A DNA stretch of 64,000 nucleotides from NCBI RefSeq assembly GCF_000002595.2, contig NC_057015.1:5505195-5569194 (forward strand). The letters are read 5' to 3'. Made by a program: the position numbers and the translations under genes. Below, one piece after another: positions 45,701-56,373 of this stretch. Numbering within the stretch: position 1 is the stretch's first letter; each line of letters starts with the position of its first letter. The DNA comes from Chlamydomonas reinhardtii (lineage: Eukaryota; Chlorophyta; Chlorophyceae; Chlamydomonadales; Chlamydomonadaceae). A model generated the notes under the pieces. The model did no database searches and was not told the DNA's origin. It saw nothing but the letters and a program-made list of their open reading frames with translations.

Positions 45701-46967
45701 TCCGCCCATGCCCAGGTATTGCTGCGTCCCCCGTGCCCGCTGGAACACCTGCGCCTCGGGCGGCAGGTTCTTGCGCGTCCGGTAGCCGCGGTAATGGCGC
45801 TGGATGGTCAGCGCCGCGCGGTCCATGTCCTGCAGTGCGCCGGGTAAATGACATGCGAATAATGGTTATTGAGTGGAGCGCGCTTGCTCATACCTATGCC
45901 CTGCCCCTTGACCGCGTGTCCCTTGAAATGACACGGCTCATGTCAGCCTAGGCCAAAGGACACGAGCCCAACGGACCCCCGTGCCGTACTCACCATCTGT
46001 TTGGGTGGCTGGGCGCTCATGATGTTAATTTGCCGGTCAACCTGCTGCGGCGCAACACGGGCTGCAGTCTGGCGGCTGAGCAACCTCTCCGCGCGCTCCC
46101 GTGCATAGCGGTCAGCGGCATCCTCTGGCGGCCTGCGATGCGACAAGCTAGCTGTTGGTGCAGGTGGATTGCATTCAGATTCCCTTAGGGTAGAGGCACA
46201 TGACCCGCCTTCAGTTCATGCGTGTGTCCTCTCGCGACGGTTCTGCGCGCAGCACCCACCCTGGGCCGGGCCCGAGGTCATCTGAGGGCCACATGGCCGG
46301 CGGCGGCTGCTGCCGCCGGAAGTTATCGCCGACAGGCCCTGCATCAAGCTCCCGGCCAGGCGGAGGAAGCGGGCCTGGCCCCAAGCGCGACTTGCTGCCC
46401 GTTGCCGGCACGCCCGGGCGCCGGGCGCGTGGCTGAGTGTCAAAGACTGGGTCCGCGTCCTCTGCGGTCGTGTAGTTGTCCGTCTCTGCTGCTAGCCCAA
46501 ACCCGCCAATGCCGCCACCACCACCGCCCACGCCTCCGCGGCCAGGTGGAGGCAGCTGTGCCGTGAGGGCCCTATCAACCAGCAACCCGCCGGCGGGGCG
46601 AGGGCCCCGTGCCGGCGGGATGCCACCACCAAGGCTCGCCTCACCAGCAAAGTGTGAGCCCTGCCGAAGTGTCCCAGGTGTCGTGAAGGCTTGAAGCGCC
46701 AACACATGTGACCTGGGCGCCCTGTTCCCTACGCATTTCTACCGGCACAGCCCAAGATGCCCTTCAACCCTGCTTCGCTTTACCCCAGCGGTTATCTTAT
46801 TAGTTTACCTGCGGCGCAAATCCTCCTCGCGCCGGCCCCGGCAGTTGCCTGTGGCAAACACGCCCAGACTTTCAGCCACCGACAGCTGCAAAAGGTGAAG
46901 CCACGTCTGGCTGTGCCGCGCGTATGCCTTACTCTGCAATATCCTCTTCCAGCCCAAAGCGCTCCAT
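36885..46967 (-). CDS. NPHP4: Nephrocystin-4 (ciliary transition-zone protein)
   Basis: Exons in reading order: uncertain 5' exon(s) in 46967-46805, then about 46750-46260, 46132-45994, 45829-45545, 45383-45095, 44944-44607, 44417-44232, 44113-43845, 43702-43528, 43389-43303, 43145-42887, 42693-42506, 42353-42272, 42058-41961, 41797-41666, 41534-41384, 41258-40960, 40773-40585, 40457-40304, 40165-39959, 39837-39616, 39490-39269, 39119-38955, 38830-38755, 38622-38371, 38233-38029, 37870-37655, 37516-37341, 37170-36885. Matches to vertebrate NPHP4 include LLPENFLVTYSDVVPGL, DVVLQFLAF with LYLTFQFYHFPPTTSD, YLAVKTLHLDVWDGDSLLQ, TFRYYQPE, VASFTSHPDELL, NKKITYTNPYQHFRTFTL and the end FVNDDEDKTEECLKIRV. 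From exon 46132 on there are 1781 residues, against about 1426 for the whole human protein. An IQ motif (IQRHYRGYRTR) sits near the N-terminus. NPHP4 acts at the transition zone as part of the ciliary gate. Confidence 0.9.
42750..42795 (+). repeat. (CA)n microsatellite in an NPHP4 intron
   Basis: Two (CA)n runs are separated by ATGCCGT, and a second CGCCGT follows. The tract lies in the intron between exons 43145-42887 and 42693-42506. Confidence 0.85.
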
Positions 46968-47778
46968 TCGTGAATGCGCTGAGGGAGAGCCGAGTCAACT
47001 ATGCCATGTTTCGCGGAAGCAACGTATTGATTGCAGCGATGATTGCCCCAAAGGTTAATTACTGTCCTAGAGCTATTACAACAATCAACTGGCTCCAGCG
47101 AAGCGAGTTCCAGGTAAAGGCAGTTGCAAGCAGCTTTCGCGTCTCTTGTCAATGTATTGTCAAGTATGGTAAATGTATGTTATGTGTTGTCAAATAGGTG
47201 TATATGGGGAGTCAGCTTGTGCAGGCAGCTGAATCGCCCAGCGGCAAGTCCGTGCTGCTGCCACCAACGTATTACCGAAGCTTGCGCGGCCTGTTAGATG
47301 GTACATAAGTGCACTTTATGGTTGTGCTTTACATAGACGCGTGCCATCCCTTGCGCCATCAGTCCATTTGGCATTTGGGCCACCACTGACACGCCCTCAG
47401 GGTTTCGCTCACCAGCCAACCCTCCCAACGTCCTCCCTGCTCCTCCTCGCCTTCCTTATCAGAGCCTGCGCCCGTTCGTGCCTGCTCTTTCGCGTCTAGC
47501 CACAGGCAAACAACAATATTTTGTATGTCTTTGAGCACGCCTCTGTTCTCAAGCCTGTCCTCAAATCGACAAAAGTGTCCCTCGTCCATGCCTTCCAGCT
47601 GTAACGTGTAGCGTTATGTCCTGCTGCTGCTCCACGCACCTCTACAAGCTCTCCTATGTGCCGTGCACTTGATCCAAACGCATTTACCCAAGTAGTCACG
47701 GTCAATATGAGGTCAAAGCACCGTATGCAGCTATCGATCACGGGTCCGATACTAGTGCTCCACACCTGCGAGCGCCGC
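46968..47778. other. Spacer: NPHP4 promoter and 3' region of the arabinosyltransferase gene
   Basis: Both flanking genes are on the minus strand, so the right part is the 3' UTR of the upstream gene, with a TGTAA candidate at 47329, and the left part is NPHP4 promoter and leader. AT-rich patches occur at 47.0-47.2 kb. No other gene-like reading was found. Confidence 0.5.
47329..47333 (-). terminator. Candidate TGTAA polyadenylation signal of the arabinosyltransferase gene
   Basis: TTACA on plus, TGTAA on minus, about 446 bases past the stop codon at 47779. Confidence 0.3.
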
Positions 47779-50134
47779 CTACGTCCGAGGCGCGTTTAGC
47801 AAGTCCGGCAGAGTCGAAATTGCAGCGTTCATCTGTTTGAGCATGGCTGTCATGGTCTCATGCAGCTCGCGAGTCACCGGTAGGCCGTCCTGAATCTTCC
47901 AGCCCTCCTTCCAGGGCTGCGGCGGCTCCTTGAGCAGCGGAATCTTGAGCGCCACCTCCCGTGTGGTGTAGTCGCGCTTCTCCCATCGCCAAATCTCCTG
48001 CTTGTCCTCAAAGTACAGAGTGCCCCTGCAGGAGGCAATTGGTGCAAGTGCGATGTCAGATTACCTAACCAGACTAACAAATGACAGCGTATCATTGGTT
48101 GTGTGACTTTGCACCGGTGTGCCCCGTCCGGCCGGCTTGCGCACAGATACGCAAAACCCCTAGACCGGCACCCCGCAGCTTACCAGGTGTAGTGCAACAT
48201 TGCGGCGTCGCCAATGACCAGGTCGTGGGGAGGCTGCGCGATGAGGTGACTGTGCGGCGGCGACTCGGTCGTCAGCGACACATTGCGCAACGCCAGGGCA
48301 ATATCCCACGCGTACATCTCGCGCACCCAGTCCAGCACCTTGACCGCAACGGGATCGGCCTCAATGGCCGCGGTTACGCGCTCCCACTCAGGCACGACGC
48401 CCGCCAGATCCGTGTAGCGGATGAGCACCGGCGCAGGGCCGGAGCGAGGGATGGCGCTGGGGTCCACCTTGTTGTCCGACAGCTTTCGCATAAGCGGTGC
48501 GGCGTCTGTGTTCAAAAGGTTCAGACGCGAGCACTGGGTTGAGTAGGCTGGTGATGGACTGCATTTCAGTGGCTACCACCTCAGTGACTGACGCGGCGCC
48601 GACAATGGTTGCCGCAGCTTACCAGGGTGGGCGGGCATGATGTAATCAAACATGAACTGCAGGCCAACGGTCCTACGCGGGGAAAATGTGATGCGTGAAA
48701 TGGGGATTGTAGTTTAGCAGTAAATACCACCCGCCATTACCTGGGTGCAGGGTGCTACGAAGCGTCATCAGGCCCGGCAGACAGTTATCACTACGTGGCG
48801 GGCACCAAGTACAGCTCACTTGGAATCATACGCGTCGGGCGCCTGCACCGGACGCATCCACACGTAGTCACACTCCAACAACAGGATCCACGCGCCCTTG
48901 ATCATGCTGGGCTCCTTGGCAGCGGCCGCAATCCACTGCGCCACAGCGTTGGGGCGGTCCGCTACCGGGAAATCGCACCACTCATCGCACTTCGGGTGCA
49001 GCGGATTGGCGCGGAAGGTGGGGATCTGGAGCAACGCACACACAGGGGCACGTTCACAAGTTGGCTCCGTTAGCCCATATATGCTGAGTCAGTCAGTCGG
49101 GAACGACACAAATCGACTGCAGTTGAGTCATGACACTGCGCTAACATGTGCTGGCAGCGCCCTGCTCACCTCATCCATGAGATCATCGGGCTTCATGCGG
49201 TGAAGGATGCGGGTGAAGCCAGTGAGCTTCTCTCCGCCGGGCATCTTCTGCACCAGCTTATACGTCCCGTACCTGGGCAAGGACGCCGGCACGGCATAAG
49301 GCGCACACAAGTGTAGAAGCTAGGCTTATCAACATGCGGGTGCAGCAGCAGTATGTATGCATATGCGGTCACGTGAGGGCACTCACATGATACGGCTTTG
49401 AAAGTTTTGATATCCGTCCCCTCCACACGTAAAGACGCTGTGTATCGTCTCTCCCTCCGGTTTAGCTAGCCCTGTTGTCGCCTCTTTGCCCCTGCCGCCG
49501 CAGCATGACACAGGGCAGAAAGATATGCTTTCTGGTGCTATCTTGCTGCGCTTTGTCTGGCTAGGAAACGTCATCCCGAACAGCGGGCGCCGGCCCCGCA
49601 CTCACATGATGCGGCCCTGGAAGTTCTGATACGGGCTACCGTTGCCAGTGATGACCGAGTGGATTGTGTTGCCCGCCGGCCGTGCGTCTGTCTTAGTCGC
49701 CGCTGCAAGAGACACCCATCATAGGTGTGAGCGCCCGCAGCAACGCACGACCTACGTCAGCCATCCCTTGCAGCTGGCCTTACCGTTTGTTGTCTGGCTG
49801 CTCCCAGCTATGATTTGAACGCCGGTAGATGCGGCTGCCGCCCCTTTAGGTGTCACCGGCGTCGAGTAGAACTGTGGCGAGGCAACACGATGGTAATCGA
49901 CACGGTCGGGGTGTGGGGGTTAGCGTCGCCGCCACCCCAGAAAGCGACAGCGTGTGGCCCCTTTCCTCACCCTATACCGCCCCTTTGTGCCCACGCTCTG
50001 CACAGGCTGCCGCTCACCATATCTGCCGTCTCCATCACGGCGCCACCCACGACATAGCCCGCGATGATGCCAAGCAGGATTGCGCCAGCGCGGTGCCAAT
50101 TGGTCACCGGCTCGGCCTTTGCTCCCCTCCGCAT
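47779..50134 (-). CDS. Hydroxyproline O-arabinosyltransferase-like (GT95) type II membrane enzyme
   Basis: Exons 50134-50018, 49871-49784, 49702-49606, 49272-49170, 49025-48820, 48672-48623, 48505-48184 and 48025-47779 total 1230 bases, 409 residues. The ATG at 50134 is followed by a short cytosolic tail and one membrane span (AGAILLGIIAGYVVGGAV, about 17-34), the layout of Golgi glycosyltransferases. Family motifs appear in order: NTIHSVITGNGSPYQNFQGR, IMYGTYKLVQKM, KLTGFTRILHRMKPDDLMDE, CDEWCDFPVADRPNAVAQW, WILLLECDYVWMRP (in place of the metal-binding DxD), LQFMFDYIMPAHPDAAPLM, PRSGPAPVLIRYTDL, and MLHYTWGTLYFEDKQEIWRW. Plant HPATs add the first arabinose to hydroxyproline in extensins and signalling peptides. 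In algae the expected targets are Hyp-rich cell-wall and flagellar glycoproteins. A second version of exon 3 lies downstream at 49483-49387. The gene is divergent from DRC3. Confidence 0.9.
49387..49483 (-). other. Duplicated alternative copy of exon 3 of the arabinosyltransferase gene
   Basis: This segment is exactly 97 bases long, like exon 3 (49702-49606), and is bounded by an AG before it and by the same ATCAT/GTGAGTGC donor. It encodes EATTGLAKPEGETIHSVF, then TCGGDGYQNFQSRIM, against AATKTDARPAGNTIHSVI, then TGNGSPYQNFQGRIM. The phases are identical. Because 97 is not a multiple of three, including both copies would shift the frame, so the two are interchangeable only one at a time. Many differences are silent (for example CAGAACTTCCAG versus CAAAACTTTCAA), but the copy changes the conserved NGSP to GGDG. 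Confidence 0.75.
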
Positions 50135-50729
50135 CTTTTGGTTGTCCAAGCCAGAAAGCCAACGTGCGGCTACTCAGAGGGGCCCGTTGAGTGATCGAGA
50201 CTATGGGCTGCCGCTACTGCCGCAACATTTATACCTATGTCTAGGCGTAGATCGGAGTTATACAACAATGGATGTCTCGTTGTCGGTGGTCGGTACGCAG
50301 CGCAGGGACCAGTCGCTGTCTGTTGCAAGGGGTCGAAGAGCCGATGCGCCTTGCCGCACAGATAATGAATTGCGTTTGATACCAAGTGCTCCCGACTGCC
50401 TATGCATGCGCGTCAATGCACAAAGACAAACAAGGGTGCAAAGTCAGGGGCCAGCCGAGCATGCATCGCTGGACTCCATGCACCTGGGCGAGCCATGCCT
50501 TGCACCGCAGTTCTTTCCATTATCTGCGTCCTATGAGTATCAACGATTATCATTAGTCGAGGTAGCGTACAAGCCTGCCACCAACATTTTTCTTCCCGCC
50601 TCGGCGAACTTGCTTAGAAGCAGGGTATCATGCTTAATGAAGCACACGTTTAGCCACATAAAATGACCTAAGCACGTAACTTGCGCTGGTAGTCGAAACG
50701 GTCCCAAAGAGGCCGCGTAGCAAGCCAAA
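50135..50729. promoter_or_regulatory. Divergent promoter between the arabinosyltransferase gene and DRC3
   Basis: Nearly 600 bases lie between two start codons on opposite strands. Several short AT-rich patches occur (50220-50280, 50520-50600, 50640-50670). No specific element is assigned. Confidence 0.4.
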
Positions 50730-53700
50730 ATGCCGAGTCTCGAGCGTCTAATCGCGGAGGTGGAGCCAAATGTTATTACGGAGTCGCTCACGAGAGAATG
50801 CATCCAGGTGTGTTGGTCTTGACACCTGCATTTCGTCGGGACATGGTCACGACGGAGACGCTGGCGACGCATCTGCAGATTCAAGGAGGCGAGCCGGACA
50901 CGGCAGCCAACAAGAAGCGCACAATGCCCTTCCGAGACGTGGAGTGCCTGGCCTTTAGCTTCAAAAACCTGGCGTGCGTTGACAACCTGCGGGGGCTGGA
51001 CACCCTGACCAAGCTGCAATTGGACAACAACCAGATTACGAAGATTGAGAACCTGGCGCATCTTGTCAGTAGGGGGAGGGAGGACGGGGCGAACATGCCA
51101 GGTAGAAGGAGCTCTGGGAGCAGGGGAGGGGACAGCTGACACGCCCCACCTGTTATGGTGAGAGCGCAGACCCGCAGCCCCACACCGCGTAGCGAGCTAG
51201 TGACGCTGCGTTCCTTGCCTCCGCAGACCAACCTGACGTGGCTAGACCTGTCCTTCAACAAAATCACCGCCATCAGCGGCCTGGAGACGCTCACAAAGCT
51301 GGTCGACTTGTCGCTCTTCAACAACCAGATTGCTAAAATTGAAAACCTTGACACCCTCGTGAACCTCAACGTGCTATCGTTGGGTGAGTGAGGCGTGCGG
51401 GTGGCTAGGGAAATGGGAGGCGGTGGCTTGGCATGGCACACAGGGATGGAAGGCGGGCTGGCACACCGCGGCCAGGGGCAGCGACGCCCTATTGCAGACG
51501 AGGGCGTCAGGGAGGGCGAGGGTGTCAGCGACGGCGGGGCGGTGTCCGACCAACAAGTAGTCATGTCAACATGGGAAAGCCCGCCGGGGGGGACTGCTTG
51601 CCCAAGCAAGCCATAGCACGGCCAGGGTAGTCTGGCGTAGCATGAGACGTGTGTTGCGGCTTGAGGCCCTCGTGATGCTGCCTTGCCCCTGTCAGCGCCT
51701 GCACTTGGCCAGGCTACCACAGCTGAAGCCAACTCTGGCCTGCTATTGACTGATGGGATACTCCTTATCGGCCCGCTGCGTTCCCTCGTACCTTGCTTTT
51801 CACGCACGCAGGCAACAACCAGCTGAGCCAGCTGGACAACGTGATGTACCTGCGCCAATTCAAGCAGCTGCGCCTGGTCAACCTGGCCGGCAACCCCATC
51901 TGCAAAAGCCACGATTACAGGTCCTACGTGCTGTCCCACATCAAGGACCTCATCTACCTCGACTACCGGCGAGTCAACCCTGCGGACGTGCAGGCAGCGC
52001 GCGAGCAGCATCAGGTGCGGGGGGGGGGGGCGGCGCTGCACCCTGGGCGCCTGATGACGCTGGGGGTTGGACAACGATGTGGGCGGCGCCCTGGCGGCCG
52101 TCAGAGGGCGCAGGGCGGCGCAACGAGGGTTACCAGCAGAGGCCTGCGCACGACCAGACGCCAGTCTCGGGCAGACTGCTGACTGGTTCTCCTCCATGCC
52201 CCGGCAGGACGAGATGATTGAGTTGCAGGAGCGCGAGGAGCAGCAGTCGCAGGAGGAGAAGCTGAACGCGGAGCGGGAATCGCACGAGAAGCTGATGAAG
52301 CAGGCCAACCTGGAGGGCGTGGAGACCCTCATCGATGACATGGTGAGCTTTTGCCGGGAGGCAGATGAGCGGAATGGCTAACCTCCTCTCTCGGCAAGGG
52401 AGAGGCAGGACTGACGGTCGAGGTTTCATTGGATAGGGGCAGCTGGAAAACATTGAACGAACTGAAGTGAATGCACTCCTGCGTGCGAGGCTTCGTTATA
52501 AGCCACGGACAACGGTAAACGGGTTGGTGCGCAGCTCCCTGCGATGACACAGTGTGCGGTTGCCGGGTCCTTTTTGCCCTGCAGGTGAAGGAGGACCTCG
52601 AGTGGCCGCGGCTGAGCCAGGTGCCCAGCCTACTGGACCCCTGGAATGAGATCCGCGACAAGTTCAACACCTACACAGACGAGTTCAAGGTGGGTGCAGC
52701 AGGTCCATGGTAATGTAGCTGACGTGGGCGCGCTCAGAAAATGGCTAAGCGCATTTGCGTGCGCGCATAGTCTGCATACGGTATGCACGGTCGTTAACCT
52801 AATCAACAGGGCCTAGCCGTGGCGCGTACTACTTCGGATGCATACACGCCTCATTTCCTGCAACCAAACCCGCACGCCACCACTCCCGGGCTGTACAGGT
52901 GGCCATTCTGGAGCAGCACAACAAGAAGAAGGCCGAGTACGAGGAGTGGCTGGGCGTGGTGCGCAGCTACCTGGACGAGAAGGACGCGGAGGCGCGCAAG
53001 CTGATTGTGGAATACGAGAAGGCGAAGAAACGCACGGCGCGCGTGGTGGTGGACCAGCCGCTCATGGCGGAGAGCCAGATTGACAACCTCAAGGTGCGGC
53101 GGGCACGCGGCGAGCGGGCGTGGCGGGAAGTTGTGATACGGTAGTGCCGTACTGGTGACGGGCTGGAAGCGTGGAGCGGGCGTCGTGGTTGGGGAACGAG
53201 TCGCCGGGTGGTTGGGGATTGTGAGTGACGGTGGCATGATGGACGGTGCAGGCCTAGGTAACGCCTTGCTGCCTCCTTTAACGCCCCGGCTCTTGCAGGT
53301 CAAATTGATGGCGCTGAAGGACCAGCTGATGGCCATTGAGATGGAGGCGGTGGAGGTGTTGGACGGGCTGGTGCAGGAGTTTGACCGCGCCTACTCGGAG
53401 CTGGCGGAGATCAACAAGGGCCAGTACAACGGGTACTTCACGCAGGTGCGGGGAGAAGGGGAAAGGGCGGCTTCAGGGCGTTGGAACAGAGGGCTGTCCT
53501 AGCATGGGAGGCCTGCGCTTGGCCCAAACTGCGGCGAGCAGCTAAGAACCGAGAGGATGGGACCGCGCCTTAAGCGCAGAGACGTTGCCTTGCACGCTTG
53601 CGTACGTGTCGTGTTTGTGTATGCCACACGTCACGCTGTTGCCCCATCGCTCCAGGTCCGCGATCTGCAAAATTCGTTCTTCAACCAGCTGACGTCGGTG

Positions 53701-54221
53701 GCCATGACCGTGTTCGAGAAGTACAACCAAGAGAACAGCGACATCGAGAGCCTGCCGGAGGAGGCGCGGACTCTGCTGCAGGTGAGTCGTGCTGTCGCAC
53801 TGCCCGTGCGTACTGGGCGGTATCCAGGGTGCCCATCGTGAATGCCCATCGCACATGACGATAACCAAGACGCCGTGATAGTCCCTAGACGCAAACCCAT
53901 CATTGCTTCGTCCTGACCCGCCGCCCCTCGCCTGCCTCTCCCTTTGTCCATGGCCCCACACTTCGCGTCACCCCACAGGACAAGGACAGCCTGATGAACG
54001 CGCTGCAGGCCAGCCACGACGCGCACATGGGCAAGATTGACTCCCTGGAGGATCGCTTAGTCAGCAACGAGCTGCGCAGCGCTAACGACCTCACCTCCTC
54101 GAACGCCACGTGGGCCACCAAGCGTAACCGCGATCGCATCTCTGAGATCATCAACTACCTGGAGCGGAACGTGCTCGAGCTGGAGGAGCTGGCGGGCGAG
54201 GAGGAGGGCGGCGAGATGTGA
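50730..54221 (+). CDS. DRC3: Dynein regulatory complex subunit 3 (LRRC48/FAP134)
   Basis: Exons 50730-50807, 50879-51064, 51227-51383, 51812-52014, 52208-52342, 52585-52689, 52899-53093, 53299-53445, 53656-53781 and 53979-54221 give 524 residues, equal in length to vertebrate DRC3. SDS22-type leucine-rich repeats (about residues 45-160) are explicit: [80 protein letters not shown] and the cap [10 protein letters not shown] with YLDYRRVNP. The C-terminal 330 residues are charged coiled coil ([40 protein letters not shown]). DRC3 belongs to the nexin-dynein regulatory complex that links outer doublets and tunes inner-arm dyneins. The start is fixed by the short first exon [18 protein letters not shown]. 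Identification is secure. Confidence 0.95.
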
Positions 54222-54970
54222 GGGACTGGGGGCTGAGCGGGCGTGCAGGACGACGTGTGCGTGATAGTGGGAGGCCAGCATCTGCTCTGGTAGCCGACGA
54301 TGGTCAGGAAAGACAGGACGGCGATGAGACAATGTGGAAGCAGAGAAGTGTGGACAGGGGTGGTGCAGCCAGCAAGGCCGGAAAGCGGACATTCAAGCAG
54401 TCGCAGACATTTAAGTGCTCGGATGGCACTCGTACGGAAGGCGGACGGGCACAGCAGTTGGTCGGTGATACGGCGGATGTCGCGTGTGCCACGATTGGCA
54501 GCTGAAGCGGGCGGTGCCGGTACGAACTTTGGCGCGGTGGCCGGGGCCCTGGGACTGGCGGTGGCGGATCGCCGGCGCCGGACCAGGTGGTGGCCGCGGC
54601 CCTGGGCATGGCACGTGGGCATGGCGGCGGCGGTACAGGTCCCAATGGCAGCGGCGCGGGCGCAGGGCCTGGTGGCGGACATGCGCATGTGCGAAGAGGA
54701 GCGGGCAAGGCCACGCGGAGCCGCCGCGGAGCAGCGTCGGTGCGCACCCTGAGAAGTGCGCGGGTGTTTGCTTAGCTGTCATTGGTGAGCTGCCCGCAGA
54801 AGAGTAGAACGTGTGGATGGCAACAGTATGAGTTGTGCGCCTCTCTTTGAAACCTTAGCCTTGAGGCGGCAGACCGTAGACGTGGCGTGGGGCTGTGAGC
54901 AAGGGCTTTGGTCTTGGTCTAGTCCAGCTTTTCCGGTGTCATGGGGTGCCCTTGTCACCACTCGTGTCTG

Positions 54971-55960
54971 TCCCCTGGCCCTCGCATGAATGGGGCTACA
55001 AATGGTACAAGAAGGGACAGTCCGACCAGAAACAATCTCACAATCTCGGTCCAAAGTGTTGTCCGCCAATGCGCACACGAGTCCTGGCCCAGGCTAAGCC
55101 CGCCCGAGCCCCAGAGCCACATAATACCCTGGATTAAGGCCAATGGAGGATGGGGGTTACAAGCCGCCTTTTTCTTAAAATAGTGGTTTCAAAGGAGGAG
55201 GAGTGGGAAAGGCACAGCACCACACGGGCTCGCAACCTACAACACGAGCAACGGAGCAAGCAGAACGCCAGGTGACGCCAGGGACCACCACACCAGCCAC
55301 GGAAACCCTCTGGGGCAAAGCAAGGGCAGACCGGGCCTCCCAAAACAGGCGAAGGCCTACACACAGCCGCATGCCCCTGCGGAGCAACACGCCAACACGG
55401 AGGTGCGGAGAGGATGCTCCTAGCCGTCAGCCGTGTATGCAGCAGCGCTACAGCGCTAGCCAGCCCCCCTTGCCTCCCGTTCTTGCCTAACCAGCATTGG
55501 CGCATCGTCTCTGTCCCGACCGACCTGTGCCCCTCCCCTGGATGGCAATGTGGATGCCTCGCCGTGGGCCGCGCCGCGCGGCGCCCACGGTCTACCGTAT
55601 ACCTGTGTGTGCTAACTGGATCTCGTCTTTGCAGCCTTGCCTTAGCTAGCCCACAGCCCTGCTGGCTGCTGCATGTCCTCTGGTCGTGGGTTTCGGGCTG
55701 CATGCAATAAACTTCCCCGGGGCTCCTGAGGCGCATGCATCGTTATATTACAGCCCTGCACATGGTCGCAGCCAAACTGCTGACGGTGAAGCTATCTATC
55801 TCGCATGATTTCGCCTGTCGCACGCAACTTCGCGCCCCCACACTAGCATTGCGCCGGCCCCGGTTCACTGCCTGTGCTTCCCGCACCGTATAAATCAGGG
55901 AGAACCTCCCCTGGTGTTTATCCCCTGGCCCCACATGAATGGGGTTATCAGCCGCCTTTG
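54971..55960. repeat. Three related copies of a short dispersed repeat
   Basis: Segments 54971-55003 and 55921-55960 share TCCCCTGGCC, then CATGAATGGGG and a TA-rich step. Segments 55147-55172 and 55935-55960 share GGGGTTA, then AGCCGCCTTT. Together they suggest fragments of one repeat family with a conserved end near AGCCGCC. Full copies or ends were not identified. Confidence 0.4.
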
Positions 55961-56334
55961 CACGCCCTCTGATCACGTAGCCGCGCATGTGGCATCGCTA
56001 GCCAGCTGCCTGTTCCCATGTGCCTGCCCGTCCTTGCTGCCTTGGCCCTGGCAGACCCTCCCACCACATACCGCCACGTCCGACTGTTAAGCACAAGCAC
56101 AGCCAGCAATCAACCAAACAGCAGCAAATCCTCTACCTACAACACTCCTCACTGCTGCGGCTTACCACATACTGTGCGGTGCTTTGCTCGCCAGCAAAGA
56201 CCCGAACTAGACACCGGCCGGCCTCAACCTGCGCCGCTTCTTGGGCGGCGCCGAGCTCTCCCCCTCCACGTAAACACCAGCAGCATACACACAAACCCAC
56301 GCACAGCGGGTGCGCACACATTCTGTTTCCCTTG

Positions 56335-56373
56335 CACACACACGCAAACACACACACACACACACACACACAC
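56335..56373 (+). repeat. (CA)n microsatellite
   Basis: About eighteen CA units interrupted once by GCAAA. Confidence 0.9.

Noticed and set aside
46211-46705. A 164-codon frame read as a separate protein starting at 46705
   Set aside because: The start codon is GTG, not ATG. A donor at 46259 splices in phase to the next NPHP4 exon, so it is an internal NPHP4 exon.
48741-48790. A 50-base exon-like segment in the arabinosyltransferase gene with good splice sites
   Set aside because: Including it shifts the phase into the next exon. Joining 48820 directly to 48672 gives the conserved reading LQFMFDYIMP in frame.
36885-54221. Ciliary gene cluster (NPHP4 and DRC3)
   Set aside because: The two genes are separated by a glycosyltransferase and lie on different strands. 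Two ciliary genes within 18 kb are compatible with chance.
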